Below, one piece after another: positions 1 to 9,309 of a stretch of 45,337 nucleotides of DNA (within the stretch, counting starts at the first letter, position 1; the number at the start of each line of letters is the position of its first letter). This DNA comes from an uncultured Flavobacteriales bacterium (GTDB lineage Bacteria; Bacteroidota; Bacteroidia; UBA10329): assembly GCA_937900875.1 (NCBI GenBank), contig CALCGD010000165.1, positions 1 to 45,337 on the forward strand. Reading direction: 5' to 3'. A program made the position numbers and the translations under genes. The notes beneath the pieces are model-generated. The model was not told where the DNA came from. It ran no database searches and was given only the letters and a program-made list of their open reading frames with translations.

Positions 1-2
1 GT

Positions 3-671
3 TCCAGAACCCAAACGCGTGACAATAACACCTTAGCAGGCAACACTAATGGTGTGCTATCTGGTTTTTATGAGACAAGTACGGCATCCCCTGGGGAAGG
101 ATATCCTTCCAACTCAAGTGGCTGGTGGCATATGATTGACACGCGCCACAGTAATTCAAGCAATAATTATGCAATGCAATTGTCAGGAAGTTTTTTTGAT
201 CAAGATTTATACGTTAGAAAAACTAATGACAACGGTGGCACTGCATGGTCAAGAGTTGTTACAAGTAGAGATATAGTATATGTGAGTCAAGATGACGCAC
301 CTGGTTTTGGCAGAAACTACTGGGCTGATGTGAGTGCGAACACCGGAAACATGACAGTTAAAGCCGGGGACGTAATAAAATTTGATGGCGTTTTCAATGC
401 TCGTTTCCAATCAGGTTCAGGAAATGATTACATCTATTGGAGAGTTTACATTGAAAACGTAACAGGCTGCGGTAATTACAATACTCCTCAAATGAATTAC
501 TTCCATGTTAACGAATCTGGAAGCGATCACGACAATTTCAAGCCAGTTGCAATTGCTGATGTCTGGAACTGCCCGTGTAATGGCACTGTACGTTTCAGAA
601 TACAAGCCTATTTTTCAGGCGATGATAACGGGCAGGTTTACAGCAGAAGGCTAATAGCCACGCGTTACTAA
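3..671 (+). CDS. Fibre/tail-fibre-like protein, C-terminal part (5' end outside window)
   Basis: The frame is open to the left edge, so this is the C-terminal part of a longer protein. The GTG at 54 is simply an internal Val. About 222 residues are visible. The first 75 carry a Gly/Asn/Trp-rich unit with GWWHMIDTRHSN, NNYAMQLSGSFFDQDLY and RKTNDNGGTAWSRV. From memory, this pattern recurs in Bacteroidota fibre and tail-fibre-like proteins. The last 130 residues look like an all-beta C-terminal domain with two Cys pairs (GCGNY, CPCNG) and no recognised catalytic motif. A role as a surface or phage-derived adhesive fibre is inference. No phage genes are visible beside it, though only its right side can be seen. 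It converges with the PhoD-like gene 17 bases away, with no clear terminator between them. Confidence 0.6.
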   Translation, partial: SRTQTRDNNTLAGNTNGVLSGFYETSTASPGEGYPSNSSGWWHMIDTRHSNSSNNYAMQLSGSFFDQDLYVRKTNDNGGTAWSRVVTSRDIVYVSQDDAPGFGRNYWADVSANTGNMTVKAGDVIKFDGVFNARFQSGSGNDYIYWRVYIENVTGCGNYNTPQMNYFHVNESGSDHDNFKPVAIADVWNCPCNGTVRFRIQAYFSGDDNGQVYSRRLIATRY

Positions 672-688
672 TTAATCGTTCTTCAACC

Positions 689-1663
689 TTACCACCCTAA
701 CTCCGAAAAGGGGATTGTGTGTTCAAAACTTACCTTCTGATTTACCTTCCTGTTCTGAAGGGTGACTGATTGATTTTCCCAATCAAACAGAATCATTCCA
801 AAATTCCGATGATAGTAGGTTTTCTGCTTCATTCGGTATGGATTCTTTTCAATCATAAGATTATTGGCATGCGTTAATCCGCTGCACATGTAATCGTAAA
901 TTGGATACGGCATGTCAGCCTGGTCCAGTTTAGAAATCTCGGCAAAATGCCGATCTCCTGATAAGAAGATTACTCCTTTCACACCCGTTTCTTTAATCAA
1001 CTTTAGCATTCTTTCTCTAGCCGATGGAAAGTGTCCCCATGTTTCAAATGGATGCTGATTCGATACAAACTGAACGCTACTTCCAACCAACACAACTTTT
1101 GCTGTTGACTTCCGAAACTCATTTTCCAACCATTCCCATTGTGCTTCCCCAAGCATATCGCCATCCGTATCTGGTTCATCTCGATGATAGCGCGTATCTA
1201 GCAGAACAACCTTAACTCGATTTTCATCAATACCATACTCATAGGTCGTATACACACCCTCCTGCTTCCATCTTGCACTGGTGATTGGTTCTCTAAAAAA
1301 CTCTAGGAACTCCTTCTGACTTTCAGCACGCTTTGGATATTCTTTACCGCCATCATTCACTCCAAAATCGTGGTCATCCCAAGTAGCAATTACAGGACAC
1401 TTGTCCTTTAGCAGTTGGTAGTTGTAATTATCGCCAAGCTGCTGATACTTTCTTCTCAATACTTCCATATCTTCCGTGTCTGCATAGATGTTATCACCCA
1501 GCCAAATCCACAGCTCCGGGTTAAGCGCCACCACCGAATTCCAGATAAACTGTTCTCCAATTTGATGCCCACACGAACCAAAAGCAATTCGCTCGATTGG
1601 TTTTTGTGCACTGCACTTTAGTGATACTGTTAAGACAAAAAGGAGAAGGAATGATTGCTTCAT
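689..1663 (-). CDS. PhoD-like metallophosphatase (alkaline phosphatase D family), secreted
   Basis: Predicted periplasmic or surface phosphodiesterase/phosphomonoesterase of the PhoD family, 324 residues from the chosen start. I start at 1663 (MKQSFLLLF) because it begins a signal peptide ending near CSAQ; the longer reading from 1708 adds 15 residues ahead of it. The metal-site motifs appear in family order: FGSCGH, WLGDNIYAD, WDDHDFGVND, LDTRYHR, GSSVQF and LSGDRHFAE. Their Asp, Asn and His residues bind the Fe/Ca or other bimetal centre. The protein lacks the long N-terminal Fn3-like domain of Bacillus PhoD and matches the compact Bacteroidota form. It diverges from the secreted hydrolase at 1714, and the two share a promoter region of about 50 bases. 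The substrate is not determined by the sequence. Confidence 0.85.
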   Translation of the reverse strand: MKQSFLLLFVLTVSLKCSAQKPIERIAFGSCGHQIGEQFIWNSVVALNPELWIWLGDNIYADTEDMEVLRRKYQQLGDNYNYQLLKDKCPVIATWDDHDFGVNDGGKEYPKRAESQKEFLEFFREPITSARWKQEGVYTTYEYGIDENRVKVVLLDTRYHRDEPDTDGDMLGEAQWEWLENEFRKSTAKVVLVGSSVQFVSNQHPFETWGHFPSARERMLKLIKETGVKGVIFLSGDRHFAEISKLDQADMPYPIYDYMCSGLTHANNLMIEKNPYRMKQKTYYHRNFGMILFDWENQSVTLQNRKVNQKVSFEHTIPFSELGW

Positions 1664-1713
1664 GAAGCGAAATTGAGCATTAATACTTAAGTTGTTGTAA
1701 TCAATCAAATAAC

Positions 1714-3039
1714 ATGAAAAAACTTCTAACTGTTCTACTCATTCTAATCGGGTCCAACGCGTTCTCTCAATTTGCAATAGGCCATAGAACAATTACTTAC
1801 AATGATCCAGCGCGCAGCAATAGAGCCATAGCCTGCGAAATTTATTATCCAGGTGTTTCTGCTGGCGACAATGTAGCCGTGGTCGCAGGAGAGTTCCCTA
1901 TTATTGTTTTCGGACATGGATTTACCATGCAACCTGGAGCATATCCGAATTGGAATAATGAGTTTGTTCCTGAAGGTTACATAATAGTTCTTCCATCAAC
2001 AGAAACAGGGTTTAGCCCTGTTCACCAAGAATTTGGCTTGGATTTACGGTTTTTAGCCACCAAAATGCAGGCTGAGGGACAGAATATCTCTTCGCCATTC
2101 TATCAACACATTTCTGATAGGACAGCACTAATGGGACATAGTATGGGGGGTGGGGCATCATTTTTAGCAGCTTCAGGATTTGCTGGAGTGGACTGTATTG
2201 TAGGCCTTGCGCCCGCTGAAACAAATCCTTCTGCTGTAGCGGCAGGCGTAAATGTCTCAGCACCTACAATGATTCTTTCAGGATCCTCAGATGGTGTTAC
2301 GCCACCAGCAGACCATCATATTCCGATATACGATGGTTTAGCTTCCAACTGTAAATACTTCGTGAGTATACAGAACGGTTCTCATTGCCGTTTTGCTTCA
2401 AACCCAGGCCTCTGTACTTTTGGAGAGATTATTCCAGGAAGTCTTTCTGCGGCAAATCAACAAGCAGTGAGCTATGCGATGTGCCACCCTTGGTTCGATT
2501 ATTTTCTAAAAGACGATTGTGATGCTTGGGATGATTTTCAAGCTGCGCTTTCATCAGAAACTAACCTTGGAACCATTAATTCAGATTGCGAGAATTCTGC
2601 GCCTGTAATAATTGATAATTCAGGCACCTTATCAAGTGACAATCAAGTTAACTATCAATGGTATTTAGATGGCAATCAGATTCCAAACGAAACCGCTCAA
2701 ACACATATTTACAACCAAGCTGGAACGTATCAAGTGGGAACGCTAATGCTAGGAAACTGCCCCACCTTCTCGAATGAGATTGTGGTGCAACCAACTGGTA
2801 TTGTAGAAGCTGATATCAGCCTTTCAACTTTTGGAAGCACGATTCAAATAAAGAGTCGTGATCGACTTGACAAAGTCACGTTAGAATGGTTCGATTTATC
2901 CGGAAAGTTGATTGAAACCAATATGTACCATTCTGTAATTGCAGCGCAAAATATTTCCGTTGCAAAACCAAATTACCTAGGCGTGAAACTTCTTCGATTG
3001 AGAAGCAATCAGACTTCAAAGACGTGGAAAGTGTATTAA
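1714..3039 (+). CDS. Secreted alpha/beta hydrolase (PAF-acetylhydrolase/chlorophyllase-like) with C-terminal sorting-like domain
   Basis: A 441-residue esterase or lipase-like protein. A signal peptide (MKKLLTVLLILIGSNAFSQ) is followed by an alpha/beta hydrolase fold at about residues 25-275. The oxyanion region is VFGHGF, the nucleophile elbow is GHSMGGG (Ser near residue 143), the acid is probably Asp in SGSSDGVTPP, and the catalytic His is in NGSHC. Residues about 300-350 look like an Ig-like module (QWYLDGNQI, AGTYQV). The last 75 residues (WFDLSGKLIE, ending in KTWKVY) resemble a type A T9SS sorting domain, though the usual PNP motif is missing. Export across the outer membrane is therefore likely but not certain. 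The chain end abuts the convergent response regulator with no gap. The substrate is unknown. Confidence 0.75.
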   Translation: MKKLLTVLLILIGSNAFSQFAIGHRTITYNDPARSNRAIACEIYYPGVSAGDNVAVVAGEFPIIVFGHGFTMQPGAYPNWNNEFVPEGYIIVLPSTETGFSPVHQEFGLDLRFLATKMQAEGQNISSPFYQHISDRTALMGHSMGGGASFLAASGFAGVDCIVGLAPAETNPSAVAAGVNVSAPTMILSGSSDGVTPPADHHIPIYDGLASNCKYFVSIQNGSHCRFASNPGLCTFGEIIPGSLSAANQQAVSYAMCHPWFDYFLKDDCDAWDDFQAALSSETNLGTINSDCENSAPVIIDNSGTLSSDNQVNYQWYLDGNQIPNETAQTHIYNQAGTYQVGTLMLGNCPTFSNEIVVQPTGIVEADISLSTFGSTIQIKSRDRLDKVTLEWFDLSGKLIETNMYHSVIAAQNISVAKPNYLGVKLLRLRSNQTSKTWKVY

Positions 3040-4197
3040 TTACAGTTTTACAAACTGCACAACATCCTTCTTCGTAATTGTTTTTCCTGAAAGAATAACC
3101 AGGCGTTCTACCACATTACGGAGCTCCCGAATATTTCCCGTCCAATTGTAATCTTGCAACTCTTTCAAGGCATCAGCATCAATTACTTTTTTGGCTACGC
3201 CTTGCTCTTCACAAATCATTTGAAGGAAATGGCTAATCAATAGAGGAATATCATCTTTTCGGTCGTTTAGCGCGGGTACTTTGATTAGAATAACGCCTAA
3301 TCTGTGATACAAATCTTCCCGAAAATTACCAGCTTCAATTTCCTTTCTCAAGTCTTTGTTTGTAGCAGCAATCACACGTACATCTACCACAATCTCCTTC
3401 TCGCCTCCTACCCTGGTAATCTTTCCTTCTTGCAGAGCACGAAGGACTTTTGCTTGAGCCGAGAGACTCATGTCACCAATCTCATCTAAGAAAAGAGTTC
3501 CGCCTGTAGCGGTCTCAAAGTTTCCTTTCTTTTGTTTGATGGCTGAAGTAAAAGCTCCTTTTTCGTGACCAAACAATTCGCTTTCAATCAACTCTGATGG
3601 AATTGCCGCGCAATTAACTTCAATCAAAGCATTATCAGAGCGTTGGCTTTTCTCATGAATAGCTCTTGCAACCAGTTCTTTACCAGTTCCATTTGGGCCG
3701 GTAACTAGCACGCGTGCGTCAGTTGGAGCAACTTTCTCAATCATCTCCAAAACCTGCTTTATGCCATCCGATTCACCAATCATCTCGTAGCTCTTGCTCA
3801 CTTTCTTGCGAAGCTTCTTTGTCTCAGCTACAATTTCCGTTCTATCAAGCGCATTGCGCACCGAAACCAACAAACGATTTAAATCAAGCGGTTTTGGGAT
3901 ATAATCATACGCACCTTCCTTCAATAAATGAACGGCAGTTTCAATATCACCGTGACCTGAAATCATCACAACGGGAGTATCAGGAGCCAGTAGCATTATG
4001 CGTTCCAACACCTCAGTTCCGTCCATTTTTGGCATTTTTATGTCGCAAAGAATCACGTCATACTTACCAGTCTTTACTTTCACAACTCCAGACAGGCCAT
4101 CTTCAGCTTCATCTACCTGAAATTTCTCGTACTCAAGAATTTCACGAATCGCATTCCTTATACTTCTCTCGTCATCAATTATCAGAATCTTGGCCAT
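3040..4197 (-). CDS. Sigma54-interaction-domain response regulator (NtrC/AtoC-like), no C-terminal HTH
   Basis: A 385-residue two-component regulator. The receiver domain (about 1-120) has the acidic pair D8-D9, phosphoacceptor D52 in CDIKMP and the conserved Lys in IPKPL. An AAA+ sigma54 activation domain (about 135-370) follows, with Walker A GPNGTGKE near 164-171, Walker B GGTLFLDEIGDM near 232-243, and the WTGNIRELRN segment near 350. The loop that contacts sigma54 reads GAFTSA rather than GAFTGA. The protein stops about 17 residues after the AAA domain, so the Fis-type DNA-binding helix-turn-helix of NtrC is absent. It may act without site-specific DNA binding, or through a partner. It is the last gene of the probable grpE-to-regulator unit, 45 bases after ppx. 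No histidine kinase lies nearby. Confidence 0.9.
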   Translation of the reverse strand: MAKILIIDDERSIRNAIREILEYEKFQVDEAEDGLSGVVKVKTGKYDVILCDIKMPKMDGTEVLERIMLLAPDTPVVMISGHGDIETAVHLLKEGAYDYIPKPLDLNRLLVSVRNALDRTEIVAETKKLRKKVSKSYEMIGESDGIKQVLEMIEKVAPTDARVLVTGPNGTGKELVARAIHEKSQRSDNALIEVNCAAIPSELIESELFGHEKGAFTSAIKQKKGNFETATGGTLFLDEIGDMSLSAQAKVLRALQEGKITRVGGEKEIVVDVRVIAATNKDLRKEIEAGNFREDLYHRLGVILIKVPALNDRKDDIPLLISHFLQMICEEQGVAKKVIDADALKELQDYNWTGNIRELRNVVERLVILSGKTITKKDVVQFVKL

Positions 4198-4242
4198 CGG
4201 TGTTGTGTTTAATTCAATTTCAAAAATAGAAAGTCGGTGCTA

Positions 4243-5175
4243 TCAAATTCGGTTTTCCATAACCCGATGCAAAACGCCCTCTTTCAATGCATAACTAGAA
4301 AGCAATAACCTTTCCAAACGGCAATTAGAAATTACCCACTGAACCATGAAAGACGCCAGATGAATAGTATCGACCCGCATTTCAACCAATCCAGGGATGG
4401 CTTTTCTTGTGTAAAAGTCAGCGGTAATTAGTTTCGAATGCAACTCGTTTAATTCAGTTAGATTAAACTCTTCTCGCACAACAGAATTTGCCAATTTATT
4501 GGACCCTTGCTCGGCCCAAATCATTTCAATGAAGCTATCGAAACTACCAGAAGAACCTATCAACGTTTTAATTCTATGCTTCTGGCAATTATCTAGCAAC
4601 TCAGAAAGTTGTTCTGAGAAAAGCTTATCAAGATTATTTAAATCTGAACTTAAAACTGGGTCTTGAGGTTCAAGCATTTGTAGAATCCGAGAGATTCCCA
4701 ACCTGTAACTTTTCATCCACAACACCCCGGTTTGGTTGGCAATAATAAACTCGGTGCTTCCTCCGCCAATGTCCATAATTAGCATTGGTTCTTCCCCGAA
4801 TGGAATGGCTAAATCTACGCCTTCATAAATCAAAGAAGCTTCTTCTAGACCGTCAATTACTTTAATCTCAAGACCTAATTCGGCTTTCACCTCGGATACA
4901 AAATCAGCTCCATTAGAAGTGCTTCTAATTCCTGAAGTTGCAAAGGCCAAAGTCTTTTGGCAATTATGCTTAGTGATAATATTAAGGTATTCGGAAAGCG
5001 CTTTTTTGGCTCGCAACATAGGTTCAGTCAAAAGCTTTCCAGCAATCATAGCGCCTTCGCCAATTTTCACGGCTACTTTGGTGTTGAATACCGCATGGTA
5101 CTCTCCACCTTCAGCTACATCAACAATAAGAAGATTGAATGTGTTGGTGCCTAAATCGATTACCGCTACACGCAT
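4243..5175 (-). CDS. Ppx/GppA family exopolyphosphatase or pppGpp phosphatase
   Basis: A 310-residue member of the ASKHA-fold Ppx/GppA family, which hydrolyses polyphosphate ends or pppGpp. N-terminal phosphate-loop motif VIDLGTNTFNLL, then KIGEGA, ATSGIR, and the second phosphate loop MDIGGGSTEF near residues 138-147. The length matches the short form with only the two ASKHA domains. It lacks the C-terminal HD-like domain of E. coli Ppx, so the choice between polyP and pppGpp cannot be made here. It sits 4 bases after the ABC permease and 45 before the response regulator on the same strand. Start is at the ATG giving MRVAVIDLGTN, directly ahead of the first motif. Confidence 0.9.
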   Translation of the reverse strand: MRVAVIDLGTNTFNLLIVDVAEGGEYHAVFNTKVAVKIGEGAMIAGKLLTEPMLRAKKALSEYLNIITKHNCQKTLAFATSGIRSTSNGADFVSEVKAELGLEIKVIDGLEEASLIYEGVDLAIPFGEEPMLIMDIGGGSTEFIIANQTGVLWMKSYRLGISRILQMLEPQDPVLSSDLNNLDKLFSEQLSELLDNCQKHRIKTLIGSSGSFDSFIEMIWAEQGSNKLANSVVREEFNLTELNELHSKLITADFYTRKAIPGLVEMRVDTIHLASFMVQWVISNCRLERLLLSSYALKEGVLHRVMENRI

Positions 5176-5179
5176 ATTA

Positions 5180-6529
5180 TCAATGATAGCGCAGCCATTT
5201 CCACAATTCCTTGTAGCTAATTTTCTTACCGTACATCAGAATTCCTGTACGATAAATTCGACCAGCCAGCCAAGTTGTAGCAACAAATCCGATGACCAAA
5301 AGCAACATTGAAAGCGCAAGTTCCCATGCTGGCACACCGAAAGGAATTCTAACCATCATTATTATTGGAGATGTAAACGGAATCATTGATAACCAAAAAG
5401 ACATTGGGCTTTCTGGGTTATTGATGACGACTTGGGCCATTACGAAGGAAAAAATAATCGGAATGGTAATAGGTAGCATAAACTGTTGCGTGTCGGCTTC
5501 ATTATCTACGGCAGAACCTACAGCCGCAAACAATGCACTATAAATCAAATACCCTCCAAGGAAATAAAATAGAAAGCTGAATAATATTAGTGGGAAGTTG
5601 ATCATCTCAATATTGGCAAAGATGTCTTCTATAGCCGCCTGATTAAGTTCAGCCGCTACTGCTTCTTCAGATTCTGGAGCAAGTGTTTGTGCAGTAGACA
5701 TAGCCTGCTCTATACTGGTAGTTGGGTCTTCCGTAGCAAAATGCTGTTCTACTAATGCTTTACTTCCAGATATGAGGGTTGCGGACAGAATTGTCCATAG
5801 CAGAAACTGAGTAAGTCCAACTAGAGCTATTCCTATGATTTTACCCATCATTAACTCAAATGGCTTCACAGAAGAGATGATTACCTCGATTATCCGACTA
5901 GTTTTCTCTTCAATAACCCCTCGCATAACCTGTACTCCGTAAAGGAAAATAAACATGTAAATAAGAATGCCACTGAACATGCCAATAACCATACTTAGTT
6001 CGGTATTGCTCTTACTTTCTGACCCGACCTCGTCTAGTTTGGTAGTAACCAAAGAAACGCTCGTTTTAGCAGCTTCGATTGTTGCTTGATCGATTCCAGA
6101 TTTGGCCAGTTTCCACTTTTCTATATCGTTCTCAAGAGTGTTTTCTATGTACCTGATTACATTAATTCCTGGCTGTTTGTCATACACCAACTGAATACCA
6201 GCGGTACTGGTCATTATTTTTTCGTGGATGTACAAAACGGCATCAAAATTTTCGCTTGCAATCATTTGGCGCTTGGCACTGTCAAGCCCAATTCTATCTG
6301 AAGGAAAGTGGAAATGGATTTTATCCGTGTCCGTCATCCTTTCGTTGAATAAGAAGCTATCGTCAATCACCAAAATATTGGCTTCGTCTTCTTCATTCAT
6401 CGCCAACCAAACGGGCACGATAAAAAGTGCCGCCATAAGCACCGGGCCGAGAATTGTCATGATAATGAACGACTTCTTTCGAACCCGAGTCATGTATTCT
6501 CGTCTTATAATGAGGCCTATCTTATTCAT
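5180..6529 (-). CDS. ABC-2 type transporter permease (NatB-like)
   Basis: A 449-residue integral membrane subunit of an ABC-2 exporter. One N-terminal membrane helix follows MNKIGLIIRREYMTRVRKKSF, the usual NatB/YhaP start. An extracytoplasmic domain of about 150 residues comes next, then a C-terminal set of five or six helices, including GVIEEKTSRIIEVIISSVKP, the conserved intracellular segment of this family. Its start codon overlaps the ATPase stop (ATGA, 4 bases), so the two products should be made together. NatAB systems export sodium in Bacillus, but most homologues are uncharacterised. The substrate is not set by the sequence. Confidence 0.88.
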   Translation of the reverse strand: MNKIGLIIRREYMTRVRKKSFIIMTILGPVLMAALFIVPVWLAMNEEDEANILVIDDSFLFNERMTDTDKIHFHFPSDRIGLDSAKRQMIASENFDAVLYIHEKIMTSTAGIQLVYDKQPGINVIRYIENTLENDIEKWKLAKSGIDQATIEAAKTSVSLVTTKLDEVGSESKSNTELSMVIGMFSGILIYMFIFLYGVQVMRGVIEEKTSRIIEVIISSVKPFELMMGKIIGIALVGLTQFLLWTILSATLISGSKALVEQHFATEDPTTSIEQAMSTAQTLAPESEEAVAAELNQAAIEDIFANIEMINFPLILFSFLFYFLGGYLIYSALFAAVGSAVDNEADTQQFMLPITIPIIFSFVMAQVVINNPESPMSFWLSMIPFTSPIIMMVRIPFGVPAWELALSMLLLVIGFVATTWLAGRIYRTGILMYGKKISYKELWKWLRYH

Positions 6530-7467
6530 ACCGCAAGATTCTCTCGATTATACCGTTCAACGGCTTCAATAAATATGTCGTTCATGCTAGGAATCACTTC
6601 TGTAAAACCAGTAACCTCTACGGACCGCATCATATTTCCGAGCAATTGATTGGTGGTTGCACCATTAACCAACCGAACAGTTGCACCCAATTTTTCTTGG
6701 TCAGAAGTACGCTCAATCAATTCGCCATAAGTGCCAAGCGAACTGCTCAACTCCATCAAGCTTCCTTTGAAATCGATGTCGAACGTGTTGGTTCTGAACC
6801 TGTTTCTGACCTCTGAAACTTCACCGTCAAGAATAACCTTTGCATTATTTATGAGGGCAATATGATCGCAAAGTTCCTCTACTGAACCCATGTTATGAGT
6901 TGAGAAAATGATGGTTGTTCCATTCTTTTTTAACTCAAGAATTTCGGACTTAATAAGATTGGTGTTTATCGGGTCGAAACCGCTAAATGGTTCGTCCAAT
7001 ATGAGCAGTTTAGGCTGATGTAAAATGGTAACAATGAACTGAACTTTTTGCGCCATTCCTTTCGAAAGCTCTTCTACTCGCTTGTTCCACCAAGATTGAA
7101 TTTCAAACTTCTCGAACCAATATTTCAATCTTTGGAGCGCGTCTTTTTTAGACAGCCCTTTAAGTTGACAGAGGTATAAAGCCTGTTCGCCAACCTTCAT
7201 TTTCTTATACAAACCACGTTCTTCTGGTAAGTAGCCGATGTACTGAAGATGCTTTTGGTCTAGCTTCTCATTATTAAACCAAAGCGTACCAGTATCTGGA
7301 CCAGTAATCTGATTAATAATTCGAATAAAGGTTGTTTTTCCAGCGCCATTAGGGCCTAAAAGACCAAATATGGAACCTTCGGGAACAGTCACGCTAATGT
7401 TCTCAATTGCTACATGACCAGCGTAAGCTTTGCTTACATTTTCGGCACGAAAAATAGGTTCAGACAA
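6526..7467 (-). CDS. ABC transporter ATP-binding protein (NatA-like)
   Basis: A 313-residue ATPase partner of the downstream permease. Walker A is GPNGAGKTT (about residue 36), the Q-loop region is YLPEERGLYKKM, the signature is LSKGMAQKVQ, Walker B is LLILDEPFSGFD, and the H-loop is STHNM. A C-terminal extension of about 90 residues (DFKGSLMEL to MNDIFIEAVERY) is typical of the DUF4162-type tail in NatA/YhaQ-like ATPases. It lies 25 bases after dnaJ on the same strand and overlaps the permease by 4 bases. Membrane-associated, on the cytoplasmic side. Confidence 0.92.
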   Translation of the reverse strand: MSEPIFRAENVSKAYAGHVAIENISVTVPEGSIFGLLGPNGAGKTTFIRIINQITGPDTGTLWFNNEKLDQKHLQYIGYLPEERGLYKKMKVGEQALYLCQLKGLSKKDALQRLKYWFEKFEIQSWWNKRVEELSKGMAQKVQFIVTILHQPKLLILDEPFSGFDPINTNLIKSEILELKKNGTTIIFSTHNMGSVEELCDHIALINNAKVILDGEVSEVRNRFRTNTFDIDFKGSLMELSSSLGTYGELIERTSDQEKLGATVRLVNGATTNQLLGNMMRSVEVTGFTEVIPSMNDIFIEAVERYNRENLAV

Positions 7468-7492
7468 TCTGATGGTTTTTTAAGAATGCTGA

Positions 7493-8656
7493 TTAATTGT
7501 GAAAATAATCCTTCATTTTATCAAAGAAGCTTTTCTCTCCTTTTGTTGGGTCTGGACGGAAATTTTCTGATTCTTTGAGTGTTTCCAACGTCTGCTTTTC
7601 CTCTTTAGAAAGGCGCTTCGGAATCCAAACATTGGTATGAACTAAAATATCACCTTTTCGTCCGTAATCTAAATCTGGCAAGCCCTTTCCTCTCAAACGT
7701 AGCAGTTTGCCACTCTGAGTTCCTGGCTCGACCTTAATTCTTGCTTTTCCTTCTATCGTTGGTACTTCAACAGATGTTCCTAACGCGGCATCAATAAAGC
7801 TTACATATAATTCATAATGCAGATTGCTACCGTCACGCTTTAAATCCTTATCCTCTTCCTCTTCTACAAGCACAATTAAATCTCCAGGAACTCCACTTTT
7901 GGCTCCAGCATTTCCCTTTCCTCTAACAGAAAGTTGCATGTCGTTTCCAACGCCTGCTGGGATTTTCACTTCAATTACTTCCTCTCCTTTTACAATTCCA
8001 TCGCCATAACATGCAGTGCACTTATTTGCAATTGTTTGTCCTTGTCCGCTACATGAAGGACAGGTAGAAGAAGTTTGCATTTGGCCCAAAGGCGTGTTCA
8101 TAACACGCGTAACCTGACCTCTACCTCCACACGTGTGACAGGTGTCCATTTTACCGTCTTCAGCACCTGTGCCAGTACATTTTGCGCAGCTTACGTACTT
8201 ATTTACCTTCAGTTTTTTGGTTACGCCATTGGCTACTTCTTGCAGATTAAGCTTAACCCGCACTCTCAGATTAGAACCTTTATTAACTCGGGCTCTTCGG
8301 CCACCTCCACCAAAACCTCCGCCAAAACCACCTCCGCCTCCACCGAAAATATCACCGAACTGTGAAAAGATATCATCCATAGACATACCTCCGCCAAAAC
8401 CGCCACCGCCATAATTTCCGCCAGCAGCTCCGCTCATACCCGCATGACCATATTGATCGTAGCGCGCTTTTTTGTCTCCGTTACTTAAAACTTCGTAAGC
8501 TTCGGCTGCTTCTTTAAACTTCTCCTCTGCAGAAGCATCATCCGGATTTTTGTCTGGATGAAACTTAACGGCCATCTTACGATACGCCTTTTTAATCTCC
8601 GCTTCAGAGGCTCCTTTGCTTATGCCAAGTATTTCGTAATAATCTCGTTTTGCCAT
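7493..8656 (-). CDS. dnaJ: Chaperone protein DnaJ
   Basis: Hsp40 co-chaperone, 387 residues, of usual length. J domain at 1-70 with the DnaK-stimulating HPD motif (KFHPDKNP). Gly/Phe-rich linker at about 75-125 (GGGFGGG runs). Four zinc-binding CxxCxGxG repeats at about 155-225: [24 protein letters not shown] and CTACYGDG. C-terminal substrate-binding beta domains follow. It is 10 bases downstream of grpE, giving the classic grpE-dnaJ pair; dnaK is not in the window. Neither a CIRCE operator nor any other heat-shock element is visible upstream of the pair. Confidence 0.98.
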   Translation of the reverse strand: MAKRDYYEILGISKGASEAEIKKAYRKMAVKFHPDKNPDDASAEEKFKEAAEAYEVLSNGDKKARYDQYGHAGMSGAAGGNYGGGGFGGGMSMDDIFSQFGDIFGGGGGGFGGGFGGGGRRARVNKGSNLRVRVKLNLQEVANGVTKKLKVNKYVSCAKCTGTGAEDGKMDTCHTCGGRGQVTRVMNTPLGQMQTSSTCPSCSGQGQTIANKCTACYGDGIVKGEEVIEVKIPAGVGNDMQLSVRGKGNAGAKSGVPGDLIVLVEEEEDKDLKRDGSNLHYELYVSFIDAALGTSVEVPTIEGKARIKVEPGTQSGKLLRLRGKGLPDLDYGRKGDILVHTNVWIPKRLSKEEKQTLETLKESENFRPDPTKGEKSFFDKMKDYFHN

Positions 8657-8666
8657 TATTCTGTTC

Positions 8667-9215
8667 TTACGAGCCTACTACAACCTTAGCAAACCGAATT
8701 ACTTTATCGTTAAGAAAATATCCCTTTTCAACTTCATCTACCACTTTACCTTTCAGCTTTTTGCTTGGAGCTGGAATCTGTGTTATCGCTTCATGAATCT
8801 CAGAGTCGAACACTTCTCCTTTGGACTCCATTGGCTTGAGTCCTTTATTTCCAAGTTCTTTAACGAACTTGGTGTAGATTAACTCTACACCTTCTTTAAC
8901 GCTCGGAACATCCGTAGCGGTTTGCATGTTTGCTTGTGCTCGTTCAAAATCATCTAACAATGGCAGTAGAAGCTTAAAAATGTCTTCTCCTCCAGATTTC
9001 ATCAAATCAAGGCGTTCTTTAGCTGTTCTTCTTCTAAAGTTTTCAAAGTCTGAATAAAGCCTTAGATATTTATCATTTAACTGATTGTATTGATCTTGCA
9101 GCTCATCCATTGGATCTTTAGCCTCTGTATTTTCTTCTGAGTTATTTTGCTCTGTAGAATCAATTACTTCTTCCTTCTCCAATTCTGTCTGTTCTGTTTG
9201 CTTTTTGTTGCTCAT
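8667..9215 (-). CDS. grpE: Nucleotide exchange factor GrpE
   Basis: DnaK nucleotide-exchange factor, 182 residues from [10 protein letters not shown] prefer this start to the upstream one at 9239, which adds MRLTEILA with no family counterpart. The acidic, poorly ordered N-terminus (residues 1-40, many Glu) is typical. A long helix with [19 protein letters not shown] follows, then the beta-wing part [13 protein letters not shown] and the C-terminal signature [23 protein letters not shown]. First gene of the grpE-dnaJ-ABC-Ppx-regulator unit. No exact TAnnTTTG promoter could be read in 9216-9309. Confidence 0.96.
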   Translation of the reverse strand: MSNKKQTEQTELEKEEVIDSTEQNNSEENTEAKDPMDELQDQYNQLNDKYLRLYSDFENFRRRTAKERLDLMKSGGEDIFKLLLPLLDDFERAQANMQTATDVPSVKEGVELIYTKFVKELGNKGLKPMESKGEVFDSEIHEAITQIPAPSKKLKGKVVDEVEKGYFLNDKVIRFAKVVVGS

Positions 9216-9309
9216 AGCTAAAATTTCGGTCAACCGCATTAATCAAAAAATTTGCCGTTGCGATGTTTGGGACAATTTGGCAGTCAATCTGACCAAAGGG
9301 CGCAAAAAT

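Noticed and set aside
3043-3057. CAGTTT/AAACTG hairpin between the secreted hydrolase and the response regulator
   Set aside because: Six A/T-rich pairs, no T run on either side, and it lies inside the regulator's coding end. Not convincing as a terminator.
3714-4229. 171-residue plus-strand frame antisense to the response regulator
   Set aside because: The response regulator has complete motifs in this interval. The antisense product shows no recognisable domain.
9216-9309. CIRCE heat-shock operator before grpE
   Set aside because: No TTAGCACTC/GAGTGCTAA inverted repeat is present, and no other operator could be recognised.
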